A DNA stretch of 64,000 bases. Origin: Adiantum capillus-veneris. Its lineage: Eukaryota; Streptophyta; Polypodiopsida; Polypodiales; Pteridaceae. Below the pieces are notes generated by a model. It saw only the letters and a program-made list of their open reading frames with translations, was not told where the DNA came from and made no database searches. Below, piece by piece: positions 24,221-33,574 of the stretch; the stretch's first letter is position 1; each line of letters opens with the position of its first letter. The position numbers were made by a program, and so were the translations under genes. The stretch covers positions 36,308,739-36,372,738 of the forward strand of contig CM043966.1 of NCBI GenBank assembly GCA_014529385.2, in the 5' to 3' direction.

Positions 24221-24630
24221 TCAAGCAGTGAGAAGGACGGCACCGCCAAACTCTTTGAACTTCTTCTCTGCGAGCTTAGAGAAGAACTTGGCTTTAACAA
24301 CCAGAGGAGTGGGGGGAGCATCGCCCTTACCTAGCACCTTGAAGTACCCAAACTGTGTGACATCCAGCAAGGGCCCCTTTCCTTCCGGATCAGACGATCC
24401 ACATTCACATTAATGGGACAGTGGAACTTGTTCATTGTCTTGTGGAAGTAGCGGATACCTACCTTCCCGAAGTACCCAGGGTAATATTTGTCAAACAGAA
24501 TGCGATGGTGGTGCATACCTCCTGCATTATCATGACCTCCGTCATGCTTTCTGTGTAGCTTGCCAATTCTTTCGTGGCCTGCACTGACGTGACCCCTCTT
24601 CTTCCTGTTCTTATTTAACCAAGTCATCAT
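24221..24630 (-). pseudogene. RPL27A: ribosomal protein uL15 (L27a) retrocopy, broken
   Basis: From the ATG at 24630 the minus strand reads [18 protein letters not shown], then [21 protein letters not shown] and [19 protein letters not shown], then VDRL, diagnostic of cytosolic large-subunit protein L27a. Around 24365-24385 a short deletion of about ten bases shifts the frame. The remainder continues in the new frame: [18 protein letters not shown], then [16 protein letters not shown] and TGA at 24221. The coding region is intronless and full length apart from the deletion, so a processed pseudogene is the simplest reading. Confidence 0.93.
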
Positions 24631-24656
24631 GGCGGCCTCCCTAGTCTTGAACCAGG

Positions 24657-24659
<3 letters not shown>

Positions 24660-24701
<42 letters not shown>
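24660..24701. repeat. (CT)n microsatellite
   Basis: A CT run of about 42 bp just upstream (on the minus strand) of the L27a retrocopy start. Confidence 0.95.
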
Positions 24702-24705
<4 letters not shown>

Positions 24706-25081
24706 TTAAACCATCAGCTCCATCATGCATAGTATTGACTAAATACCACGACATCCCCACTAACGTCGTTAGTGCCCAATAGTGGGTGTAGAACTAGGTA
24801 CTAACATATGCTCCCCAACACAACACACACCACACGCACACATATGAGCATACATCAACACAAAGTTCAGCGTACCGAGTTTCTGTCATGACTCTGGAGA
24901 TCAAGGGCAGACTCAGCCATAATGAAGCCTAGCACTAATAGAAGCAAGAAATCGAAAAACTAATAGAATCCGTCTAGATACTACCATGATATCAGAAAAA
25001 TTGAGCCAATGGAAAGGGATTTTGAGCTATTTGTGCCCACTTGCACCGGCATTGGCAATGTTTCCCCTTGTAAACTTGCAA
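24702..25081. other. spacer between broken gene copies
   Basis: No gene is recognised in these roughly 380 bases. Confidence 0.5.
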
Positions 25082-25560
25082 CTAAGTATTGCCTCTCTTG
25101 CTAGCTTGCTTTTTAGTGCGAGCTTCAACAACAGCCTGATGAAGTTCAGCCTTGGTAAAAGCCTTTTCATACGTGTCCTTCCACTTATGATAATCCTTAC
25201 CCCAGGGCTTATGACCATAACAAAGCATCTCTTTGTAAGTGAACTTCATAGGTTCAACACCATACATGCGGACATCAGCATCTTCAAACGAGGTAGCCTG
25301 CTTTGCTTGCTTTGTGGACATTTTCTTCTTTTTGGACATGCGTTTCTCCTCCGCAGTGGCCTGGCGTTGAGCTTGGGTAAAGGCTTCATTGAGAGCCTTC
25401 TTCTGCTCGTGGTGGTCTTCGCCCAGGTCTTGTGACCCTAGGAGAGCATCTCATGAAAACTCAGCTTCGCTGGCTTCCCATCATCGTCGCCCTTTCTTGC
25501 AACGGACGAGGAGGAGGAGGAGGATGAGCGATGGCTCGTCATAATTCCCACCACTGCAGT
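25082..25560 (-). pseudogene. unknown Lys-rich protein with two 35-residue repeats, broken
   Basis: I do not recognise the family. On the minus strand a Ser-run and Asp/Lys-rich start (MTSHRSSSSSSSS) leads to KLSFHEML, a TAG, then GHKTW. A one-base deletion shifts the frame to GEDHH, EQKKALNEAFTQAQ, RMSKKKK, then a second copy of the same unit: KFTYKEMLCYGHKPWGKDYH, KWKDTYEKAFTKAE. The stop is at 25082-25084. The unit pattern is (K)(L/F)(S/T)(F/Y)xEML, GHKxWG, AFTxA. The internal repeat shows the frame is real; the stop and frameshift in unit one suggest a pseudogene. It shares strand and neighbourhood with two ribosomal-protein retrocopies. Confidence 0.6.
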
Positions 25561-25563
25561 TAG

Positions 25564-25564
<1 letters not shown>

Positions 25565-25624
<60 letters not shown>

Positions 25625-25684
25625 ACACAACTCTCTCAAAGCGCGCGCTCTTTGAGAGAGTTGTGTTTTGAGAGAGAGAGAGAG
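25565..25684. repeat. (CT)n tract ending in a 34-bp perfect inverted repeat
   Basis: A CT run from about 25565 leads into a palindrome. The left arm (25607-25640) includes CAAAACACAACTCTCTCAAA, and the right arm (25651-25684) is its exact reverse complement. The 10-base centre is GCGCGCGCTC. The microsatellite itself forms the outer part of both arms. Confidence 0.95.
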
Positions 25685-27137
25685 ACACGAGTGAGTGACG
25701 GCTGCCATTGTCAAGTCAAGTGTTGCCTCTGGCTACCACCTCAGCCCACGTAGCCGCCCTCTGCCTATTCCCCACACCTGATCCAACCCTCTGCTTAGTC
25801 CCACCATATAGTGCTCAAATAAATTCGCTCCAATCCTCTGCTTAGTCTCGCCATAATATAGTGTGTGTGTGTGTGTGTGTAGAGGGTAAAAATGCGACAT
25901 CTGATCCAACATTTACAGATTTGGATGGAAATTCAGCCTCGTCCATATCAAATTGCAGGGATTTGCATGGTCTGTCAACTGCGGCAAGGTTTTTTGAGGT
26001 GGCTGCACTATCATCATCATCTGCTACGGTTTCTCAGGTCAGGATGTTGAAGACATCAATTGCTCCTCCGTCATGCTCATCAAGAGTGTCCAAGAAGGTT
26101 TTGATAGTAACAACCTCATCATAGGTTGCAGCAATGAATGCTTCGTCTGGACTATTGGCATCACCATCGGCGAGAATGGCGGCATCTGTGGTTCATGCAG
26201 GACAGCAGGTTTTGCAGGAGCGAATGCGAAAGCCCAGGGCAGTAATCTTCGCTTCAATTTGAGAGAGATGGCGACAGTATTGGCCGCATCAGTTTTGTCT
26301 GCATATGGTGCAACTGCAACTGATCTGTCTACAGCAAGGTTGATGACGTCTTTCTTTGCCGCAGGGGTTGCCTTAGTCACATCAGCATTAATGGCAGCAG
26401 CATTACCGTCTACATTGGTTTTGCAACATAATCAGCGAGGGTTGAGGGAGTTGCATCCGCAAGGCAATTGGTCATGTCTCCAAAGTGTGAGGCGTTGCAA
26501 CTTGCAAGTTGGTGAGAACCATCCATCCTCGGTTGCATTTAAGCGGGACACCACATTGGCTACATGATTGCATGCGCAGTAGCAAGACAGAGGCTCAACG
26601 CAAATTAGAGAGTCAGACGTGGCTGATGTGATTGCTGCAGTAGAACAAACAAATTCGGCATCACGTCCATGGGTGTGCTGGTGGGTATGGTAAGAGGGGC
26701 CCAACCGCTCTTCGTCAGGAGAATAAAATCTTTCGAGCATGGCGAGGATTCTCTCAGGAGAATGATGCGCAGTGGTTGCAGGTGGGCATCCGGCCCAGGC
26801 CGCTTGAGAATCACAGCCAGAAAGAGCCGCATTACAAGATTTCTCATGGAGAGGCTTTGTAGCACCGTAGAGGGGCATGGCTAGAGGATGTATCGTCATT
26901 GCCACCAGAGGGCAATAATTGCAGGGCTCTCTCATTGGGTGCAGACTGCAACTGCAGGTTCAACATTGCGATTGTTGAAGCCTTCAATTGTTGAAGCCTT
27001 GTGCATGCTGCCATGCAGGGTATCTTCAACAGACGTAGGCTGTAGGTCCCGGACCCGTACTTGGCGATTGATACCATGTGGGAGTGACACAGAGAAGAAG
27101 AAGAGAGAAGGTAGAGAGAGAGAGAGACAATACACAT
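25685..27137 (-). other. unassigned region, possible retroelement 5' end
   Basis: The minus strand has a long frame from 26935 to 26039 interrupted by one stop near 26430. It includes CxxC and His-rich stretches (HHSPERILAMLERFYSPDEE, cut here) but no motif I recognise. Near 27075 the minus strand reads CCCACA followed by TGGTATCAATCGCC, which resembles an LTR end plus primer-binding site with only about eight matching bases. Neither a second LTR nor pol domains are seen. A (GT)n run lies at about 25861-25880. The coding status is doubtful. Confidence 0.3.
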
Positions 27138-28692
27138 AGATAGGTGGTTAGGCGTGATTGGATTGTGATGCTATGTGTGGATACATAGGGTAGTTAAATA
27201 GGACGATGATGTCATTTTCCATTTCAAAACCGTCGATTGGGAAAAGGGAAAAATCCCCCCGAAAATAGTATAAAAAATCGAATAAATAACCCATTTTTTT
27301 CAAATCTCCTCTTACCTGTGTTGAGCTATACATAGTATCTCTATATATAGGTCAACATTAGCAAATTCAAGGAAAGGAATTTTGTATGTTTGAGAAAATG
27401 ATTTTTTCCTATCATTGATGAGCATGTTTGCACACAAGCCACGGCAACCTGTTGATGACGAGAGAGTTTTTTGGTTGCTTCTATGAAATGAAGCTCTTGC
27501 CAGTGTTTGCAAAAAACATTTTTAGCAACCAATGGGAAAAAGGAAGAGCATTGAGCATTGGTAATCTCCCAGTTAGTGATGGTTTTAGTGCTTTTACCAG
27601 TTTTTACACCAAAATCCTAGTCAATTTCCATCAAGTTGATCCTCCTACCTAGTCATCAATTTTCAACTTTTGTCCTTTAAAACAACATTAAAGGTCAATT
27701 TTCTGTGAACGTTGGCTCTTGCAAGCTAACTCTATAAAAAACAACAGAGTTAGTTGGAGCAAGGCTTCGTTTAGCGAGAAAATGTCAATATTTTTCCATG
27801 CTCAGTTTATTCAAGGGCAAGGAAAGAATGCAGCTCACGTCTGCTTTACCCTAGCCAGTCACGCATGTGAATCTCCTCTGTGTTGAACCTAAAATATCCC
27901 ACATTAGTGCAATAATGCATAGAGCACTGAACGAGGTGAGTTCGTTCCACTTCTCCCATCGATCGTTGTTCTCAATAGGGCAACACAAACTAAGGATGCA
28001 TTTGAATAACATGCTTATAATATGTTTTCTCTACAACCACACCATTCCAAGCACTTGTTAGAGGGCCTGCATCTAGCTTGGAAAGGTCGTAAGGCTCATT
28101 CTTGAAGAGAGACCATAGCCCTTTGAAACTTTTGATTTACCCTTACTAATTATATATTTTAGGGTAAGTTAGAATGGAGACTTGTAGATTTTATTTATCT
28201 CGTGCTTCTTTTGAAGGGGTAACATTTTGTCTTACTATTCTCTTTTTTCTTTGTAGTGCAATGATTCAATATTGTTCTTCATTCACTGGTATGGAGAACC
28301 ACCATTGCTTTACATCACTAAAAGTACAATATTTTTTCATGCACATGTCATTTTCTATGTTTACCTTTTGACACACGCACATACACACACATGGGTTTCG
28401 CTTGGTTTATTGGTTTGCTCGGTGTATGGTAAGACTGCATTTTTTGGTGTTTTCCTTCTCTCAATAGAAATTAAAGGATATTATATGAAATTTTTATATA
28501 TTTTAAAAAAGGATATGAAAACATGAAATAATAGTTAGCTATCTAGGATTACACTTGGCTACAACTAAACTAATCACTGTCACTTGATTAACATAATTGA
28601 GCATGCTCACAAAAGTAGAGAGAGAAGAGGGGGGAGAGAGAGAGAGATGAATGGATTACATGACCAAAAATTTTCATAACTTAAAGTATGCA
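27138..28692. other. AT-rich intergenic DNA, no gene recognised
   Basis: About 1.5 kb with short frames only. A GA-rich patch lies at 28616-28648. Confidence 0.5.
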
Positions 28693-29745
28693 AAATGTTT
28701 ATGAATCATCTTTCAAAAAGTCCCTACATGAAGCATCATCCAATTCTAAGCCCATGGCTCCTAAATCAATAAAGAGAGAAACATAATTGTTGTTTGAGGA
28801 TGTGTTGGCTTCATCATCTTTGAATTCATCATCCTCCATCTCATCATCTTCATCATCATGACAATCATTCTTGCCAAAACTTGGCACTTCCGGACTTGAT
28901 TCATCGACCTTCCTCTCCTCTGTCTCCACCTCATCCAAAGTAGGAGGTGGAAGAGGTCGAAGATGGTCTCCACTTCATTAGTGGAAAAAATGGTTCTCCC
29001 CCGAGGTGTTACGGGAATTACGAACCAAAGTTTTGGTTGGTGGATTGCTAGGATATAGATGACCTATAAAAGAGAAGCTCAAAGTGAGTAACATTGGTAT
29101 AATTAATGTTACAAGTAAATAAGAATAAAAAAAGTTAGTCATTCACTGCTCACAATTGCACGGTAAAATGTGCCCTCCTTCCTCCATGTGCTTATTTCCA
29201 TGCTTCTCTCTCTTGCAAACGCCTGACCTTTTTCATTGTCCACAAGTCCACCCACTTGGTCATAACCTTTGCATTGAAAATACAAAAGTTATTGACCACT
29301 TGAGATAGATTCATATCCATGTTAAATAGTTTTCCCTTTCCACTTGGCAAGTGTGAAGTCATCCTTGCATCTTCCTCGTCTGACCCCATGCAAGGCATTG
29401 AAGGATCAACTTGTGCCAAATACTATGAGATGTAAACAAATGCCTCTTGCATGATCCACCCTTCGGCCATACATGCCTTTGGTTGAGACCGTAGCCGCAC
29501 AAAATCTTTGAGAGTCTTTAAAAACCTCTCTAAGAAGAACATCCATCGTGTGTGCACTACTCCACATATAGCGATCTCCTCCACCACGTGAACCAAGAGG
29601 TACCGATCGAGGAAATGCATCCTCAATGGCACACACAATTTTTGTTGCAAGTGTTTGAGCAGCAGTGATAACATCTATTTCAATTTCCATGGAGCTCACA
29701 AATCTACAAGAAAACACACAAGGATACACTAAGTGCTAGTTAAGA
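28693..29745 (-). pseudogene. CACTA TNP2-type transposase, C-terminal fragment
   Basis: On the minus strand the frame reads VHTRWMFFLERFLKTLKDFV, then MAEGWIMQEAFVYISQYL, matching the DUF4218 signature of TNP2 transposases (the RWM...ER(Y/F)LKTLK and EGxxxEE blocks). It continues with SDEEDARMTSHLPSGKGKLF and KVMTKWVDLWTMKK. Farther on it has an acidic tail (KNDCHDDEDDEMEDDEFKDD) ending near 28693. Frame changes occur within the DUF4218 part (two overlapping frames at 29406-29729). The N-terminal transposase half is absent. A sister fragment with the same parts lies at 44.24-48.47 kb on the plus strand. Confidence 0.8.
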
Positions 29746-30180
29746 TTATTGTGTACATAAAAAAAGTGTAGTTGAGTGGAGTCTTGTGGTGTACCTTACT
29801 AGCTCTCCAAATTTGAAAATAGCATCCTGGACTTTCTTTTTTCAATATATACACATACTCATCGGCATAATTAACTACAATGTAAATTAGGGGAAGCGAA
29901 AGTGTGAGACATACACATAAACTATAGATAGAATAGGGAGAGGGACATTACCTGAAGCAACTTGTTCTAATCATGGGACTTCAACCCATACAATTGAATG
30001 CTTCCACCCTTCTTCGAATACCCCAGTTATCTACCAACTTCCGATGAGCATCACATGCCCTTATATAATTAAGACATTCTGCGGTAGATTTCTTTTCATT
30101 TATTCTAGCATGCACATTTTCTTGATATTGACACCTCTTATATCTCTTACTCTTCTTGTCTAATTTTTGATTACGACCGA
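29746..30180 (-). other. junction between CACTA fragment and gag-like frame
   Basis: The minus strand has a basic frame at 29981-30184 (KLDKKSKRYKRCQYQENVH, cut) of unknown identity, possibly the downstream end of the gag-like gene. The rest is noncoding. Confidence 0.4.
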
Positions 30181-31189
30181 TCAATAGTGAAGAGTCACTA
30201 GATGAATTGTACTTGTGTCTTCTGCTCCCTTGGATAGATTGTCATCTAGGGTACCACTGGGCCCTGAATGGTTTATCCCCACATTTGCACTAAGATTTAA
30301 CTGAGATTCTTTGCCCTCAGAGTCAATTTCACTTGATGATTCTGACCCCAAATCATGTAGGCTATAGTCTTGTGAGGCGCTACTGGTTCCAATGCCAGTC
30401 AAACCTTCATCTTGTAGGTCATCAGAAGCTTCTAAGAATAGCTCAGGGTATCCATATAGTTTTTACATGATGGTGGTTCTAACTTCTGAAGCCATGAAAT
30501 GCATCCATTTGGCAATATTTAACGGCACCTTTTGGGCTTTAGCCCCTTGACGTGCGGAAGCTGGGATCTCCATTTCTTCAATAGGGTCAGGTAGTCCCTT
30601 TGTAAACATTCTTTCCAACAAGAAGTGACTACGTCCACTTTCCCATGTCTTTAAGTCACCTTCTTCTTGGATGACACAAGGTATGGCTAGGCGTTTATAG
30701 ACTTTGTGAGGTTGTTGTTGCATAGGGAACAATGTGTTTGTAATTTGGATCTGCCTAGGTGCTGGTTCTAGATCCCTTTGGGTATCTTCTACAAAACTCC
30801 TTAATTGCTTGACTCGCTTGATCTCCTCTGTAAAGTTTGGATAAGGTCCTATCTTCTTCTTAGATCCTGGCCATTGTGGCTCATGACGATCATCCTTGTT
30901 GGTTTCTTTCTTAGTGGTTGTTTTGGTCTCCTTGTTGGTTGTTTCTTTCTTGGTGGTCATCTTTGAACTAGGGTCTGACTTCGCTGCTTTTTGCGATCTC
31001 TTCCTTCGTGTTTTCTTATTCTTTTGAGATTGGACAATTGATGCCGTGTCTCTTTCTTTGAGAATGTAATTTTGTTTTTGGTGCATCGATCGTGTGAGTA
31101 CGTTTACTGGTATCATAGGTGTACTTTGTGATGGATCTTCAATAACCTCAATCAAGTTTAATGGCGTGACCTTCGGTGCATTTGGATTA
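30181..31189 (-). pseudogene. gypsy-type gag, C-terminal part (separated by CACTA)
   Basis: This is the downstream continuation of the gag-like frame at 37.56-40.5 kb. Reading minus from 31189 it gives NPNAPKVTPLNLIEVIEDPS, a Lys/Thr-rich block (KKETTNKETKTTTKKETNKD), then KKIGPYPNFTEEIKRVKQL and LPDPIEEMEIPASARQG. A stop at 30463 is followed by a Ser/Glu-rich frame (30181-30402). If the CACTA element and one TTA copy are removed, the codons run without interruption from IAQCPN into NPNAPK, so both halves belonged to one frame. No pol domain follows. Confidence 0.75.
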
Positions 31190-31312
31190 CACTACAAGAG
31201 GCTATTCATATTAGCGACGCTCACACAGCGACGCTCAAAAAAAAATTCCCGGCGTCGCTATGAGCGTCGCAAATTTACAAAGAAATTTGTGACGCTCATA
31301 GCGACGCCGGCT
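31190..31312 (+). repeat. CACTA 5' terminal and subterminal repeats
   Basis: The 12-bp terminal inverted repeat is followed by copies of GCGACGCTC and its reverse complement GAGCGTCGC, including an inverted pair around 31243-31310. Confidence 0.9.
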
Positions 31313-31382
31313 GGGCTAAAAAAATAACCGAGCGCGCACAAAAACTCAGATTTCGGCGCCCTCAAGCAAGGAGCAGGTAATG

Positions 31383-31384
<2 letters not shown>

Positions 31385-31424
<40 letters not shown>

Positions 31425-31429
31425 CTTCT

Positions 31430-31465
<36 letters not shown>

Positions 31466-31527
31466 AGAGGAAGGAGAGCCAGGTATGCTCCTTCCCTCTC
31501 CTCATTCTCATGTTCCCTTCCCCTCCT

Positions 31528-31560
<33 letters not shown>

Positions 31561-31716
31561 TTTTCTTCTCCACACACACACACACACACACGAGGAGAGG
31601 AAGGAGAGCCAGGTATGCTCCTTCCCTCTCCTCATTCTCATGTTCCCTTCCCCTCTTTCTCTCTCGCTCTTTCTCTCTCTCTCTCACACACACATACACA
31701 CACACACATAGTGTTT

Positions 31717-31777
<61 letters not shown>

Positions 31778-32010
31778 AACAAAAACAAAAACGCACACAC
31801 ACATACATAAACAAAGAATGCACACACACATTGAGAGAGAAAAAGAGAGAGAGAGAGCATGCATAAACAAAAAACGCACGCATTGAGAGAGGAAAAGAGA
31901 GAGAGAACATGCATAAACAAAAAACGCACACATTGAGAGAGGAAAAGAGAGAGAAAACATGCATACGATCCAAAAAAACGCACACACATTGAGAGAGAAA
32001 GAGAGAGAAA
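31385..32010. repeat. microsatellites and short tandem repeats in CACTA 5' region
   Basis: CT and CA runs alternate with a 130-bp tandem duplication whose marker CGAGGAGAGGAAGGAGAGCC lies at 31461 and 31591. A GA run occupies about 31719-31773. From about 31810 to 32000 a unit of roughly 50 bp (ACATGCATAAACAAAAAACGC, cut, plus GA-rich tail) is repeated four to five times. The Leu-Ser reading frames across it are artefacts. Confidence 0.85.
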
Positions 32011-32196
32011 CTAATTTAACACGTAGGAAACTAATTAAAATTAAAAGAACTAAAGATCTAGCCGACGAGGAGTTGAACTCAAGACCTATTATTCAAGAGG
32101 GAAATGGCATAATCAATCTATCATACTTGGCATGGGTGATAGAAAGGTTATACCATTTATCTCTTTTTATTGGCACACACATCCACACACGCGCAC

Positions 32197-33020
32197 ACAC
32201 ACAAGAAGAAGAGAGTTATAACGTCGTAGGAAACTATCTTAAAAGACGTTAAAGATTAGGTTATATGTAGACTTACATTAAATTAGATTTAGGTTTATTT
32301 TTAACTAGATTTACGTTTATTTACGCTAGATTTAGATTTACGTTATATTAGATTAGATTTAGGTCTCCATAGACTGCGATGCCTGCATGAAGCGGGTGAA
32401 GAAAGCCCTCAATGGAATATAGGGTATTGCTGCCTTCACTCATGGTGGGCTCCGTCGATCCAAAAGTACTGGTGAAATGTCTTCAGAAGATAGGGAAGAA
32501 GGTGGATCTTCAGGGCGGCAAGAGTCACTACATCCCCGACACAATGACCATCTAGACAACCTCTAGTCATTCAACAGCAACTTCAAAGTTAGTAACAAGA
32601 GCAAGAACGGTCTAAAGGGCCAATTGCTGTCGTCAGATGTGGATGGAGATGAGGCAGCGTCACCGCCGGAAGTTAACTCTCACATCTTTAGTGATGAGAA
32701 TGCCAACTCTTGCCGAGTTATGTGAAAAATTATGTGTTAAATCAGTTTTAAGGTTCTTATAATCCCTGTTAGTTTAGTTCTTTGTTTTTAATATAACATA
32801 ATTTACGTTAGATTTAGATTTATGTTATATTAGATTAGACTTAGGTTTATTTAGGTTTACCCACACACACACACACACAAGAAGAAGAGAGTTTTAACGT
32901 CGTAGGAAACTATCCCAAAAGACGTTAAAGATTAGGTTAGATGTAGACTTACGTTAAATTAGATTTAGGTTTATTTTTAGTTAGATTTACGTTTATTTAG
33001 ATTTACGCTTATTTACGTTA
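32197..33020. repeat. direct repeats flanking the captured gene fragment
   Basis: A block with AAGAAGAAGAGAGTT, CGTCGTAGGAAACTATC and AAAGACGTTAAAGATTAGG occurs at about 32197-32345 and again at about 32868-33015, in the same orientation. The HIPP fragment lies between them. Both copies run into a motif cluster TTAGATTTAGGTTTATTT. Confidence 0.9.
32363..32725 (+). pseudogene. captured HIPP-type metal-binding protein fragment
   Basis: The plus strand reads VSIDCDACMKRVKKALNGI, the first CxxC metal-binding loop and helix of a heavy-metal-associated (HMA) domain; a TAG and GIAAFT follow. A frameshift leads to VDPKVLVKCLQKIGKKVDLQ, the second half of the same domain. Another shift leads to a Gly/Ser/Asp linker and the end HIFSDENANSCRVM followed by TGA at 32723. 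That ending is the CaaX isoprenylation signal typical of plant HIPP proteins. The parts are in the correct order with no intron, but stops and frameshifts kill the frame. It is host-gene material inside the transposon, unrelated to transposase. Confidence 0.85.
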
Positions 33021-33309
33021 GATCGAGTCCACGCAAGAATTACTTACGGTTTAGGGTTTAGAGTTAGACGAACAGTGAAAAGATCTACTGTGAAAAGATG
33101 TTAAGATGCTGTGAAGTGCTACAGCTAGAGAAGAGGCAAAGGGGTTTTGTCCACTACATGCAGTATCATGTAGACGTGGGTGTGTAGATTTCTTGTACCC
33201 ACAAATATAGGTATTGACCAATAAAGACGAGATTATAACCCAGTGGTTCTGATCTCCATGCACCTCTAGACCGAGGTGTGCGGGGATTGGACATGACTAG
33301 AGAATGTGA

Positions 33310-33310
33310 G

Positions 33311-33395
<85 letters not shown>
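33310..33395. repeat. (GA)n microsatellite inside CACTA
   Basis: An uninterrupted GA run of about 85 bp upstream of the transposase gene. Confidence 0.97.
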
Positions 33396-33398
<3 letters not shown>

Positions 33399-33574
33399 GA
33401 CGAAGAATGCCAATAGAATAATAAATTTGTTGTCCAGGTTATAAGTTTTTTATCCTCATTATGAGTAGTGACGAGGATGTGGGACCGTCCAACCGAAACA
33501 CCTATCTCTCAACGAGGGTCTTATGTCCTTGTAATCAATGCAAGCATGCTGTGTGACGGACAAGACGTGTTTCT

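Noticed and set aside
27060-27100. LTR end and primer-binding site at the start of a minus-strand retroelement
   Set aside because: Only about eight bases match the primer site, no second LTR was found, and no gag or pol motif follows. Kept only as a weak note.
31380-31990. Long Leu/Ser, Arg/Glu and Thr/His reading frames across CT, GA and CA tracts (also at 23941, 25438, 41250, 48374, 59391)
   Set aside because: Dinucleotide repeats are open in several frames at once. They show no domain and simply translate the microsatellite.
32030-32130. Separate plant gene from the small frame after the GA-rich repeats
   Set aside because: It lies inside CACTA noncoding sequence, lacks a domain, and is interrupted by the direct repeats.
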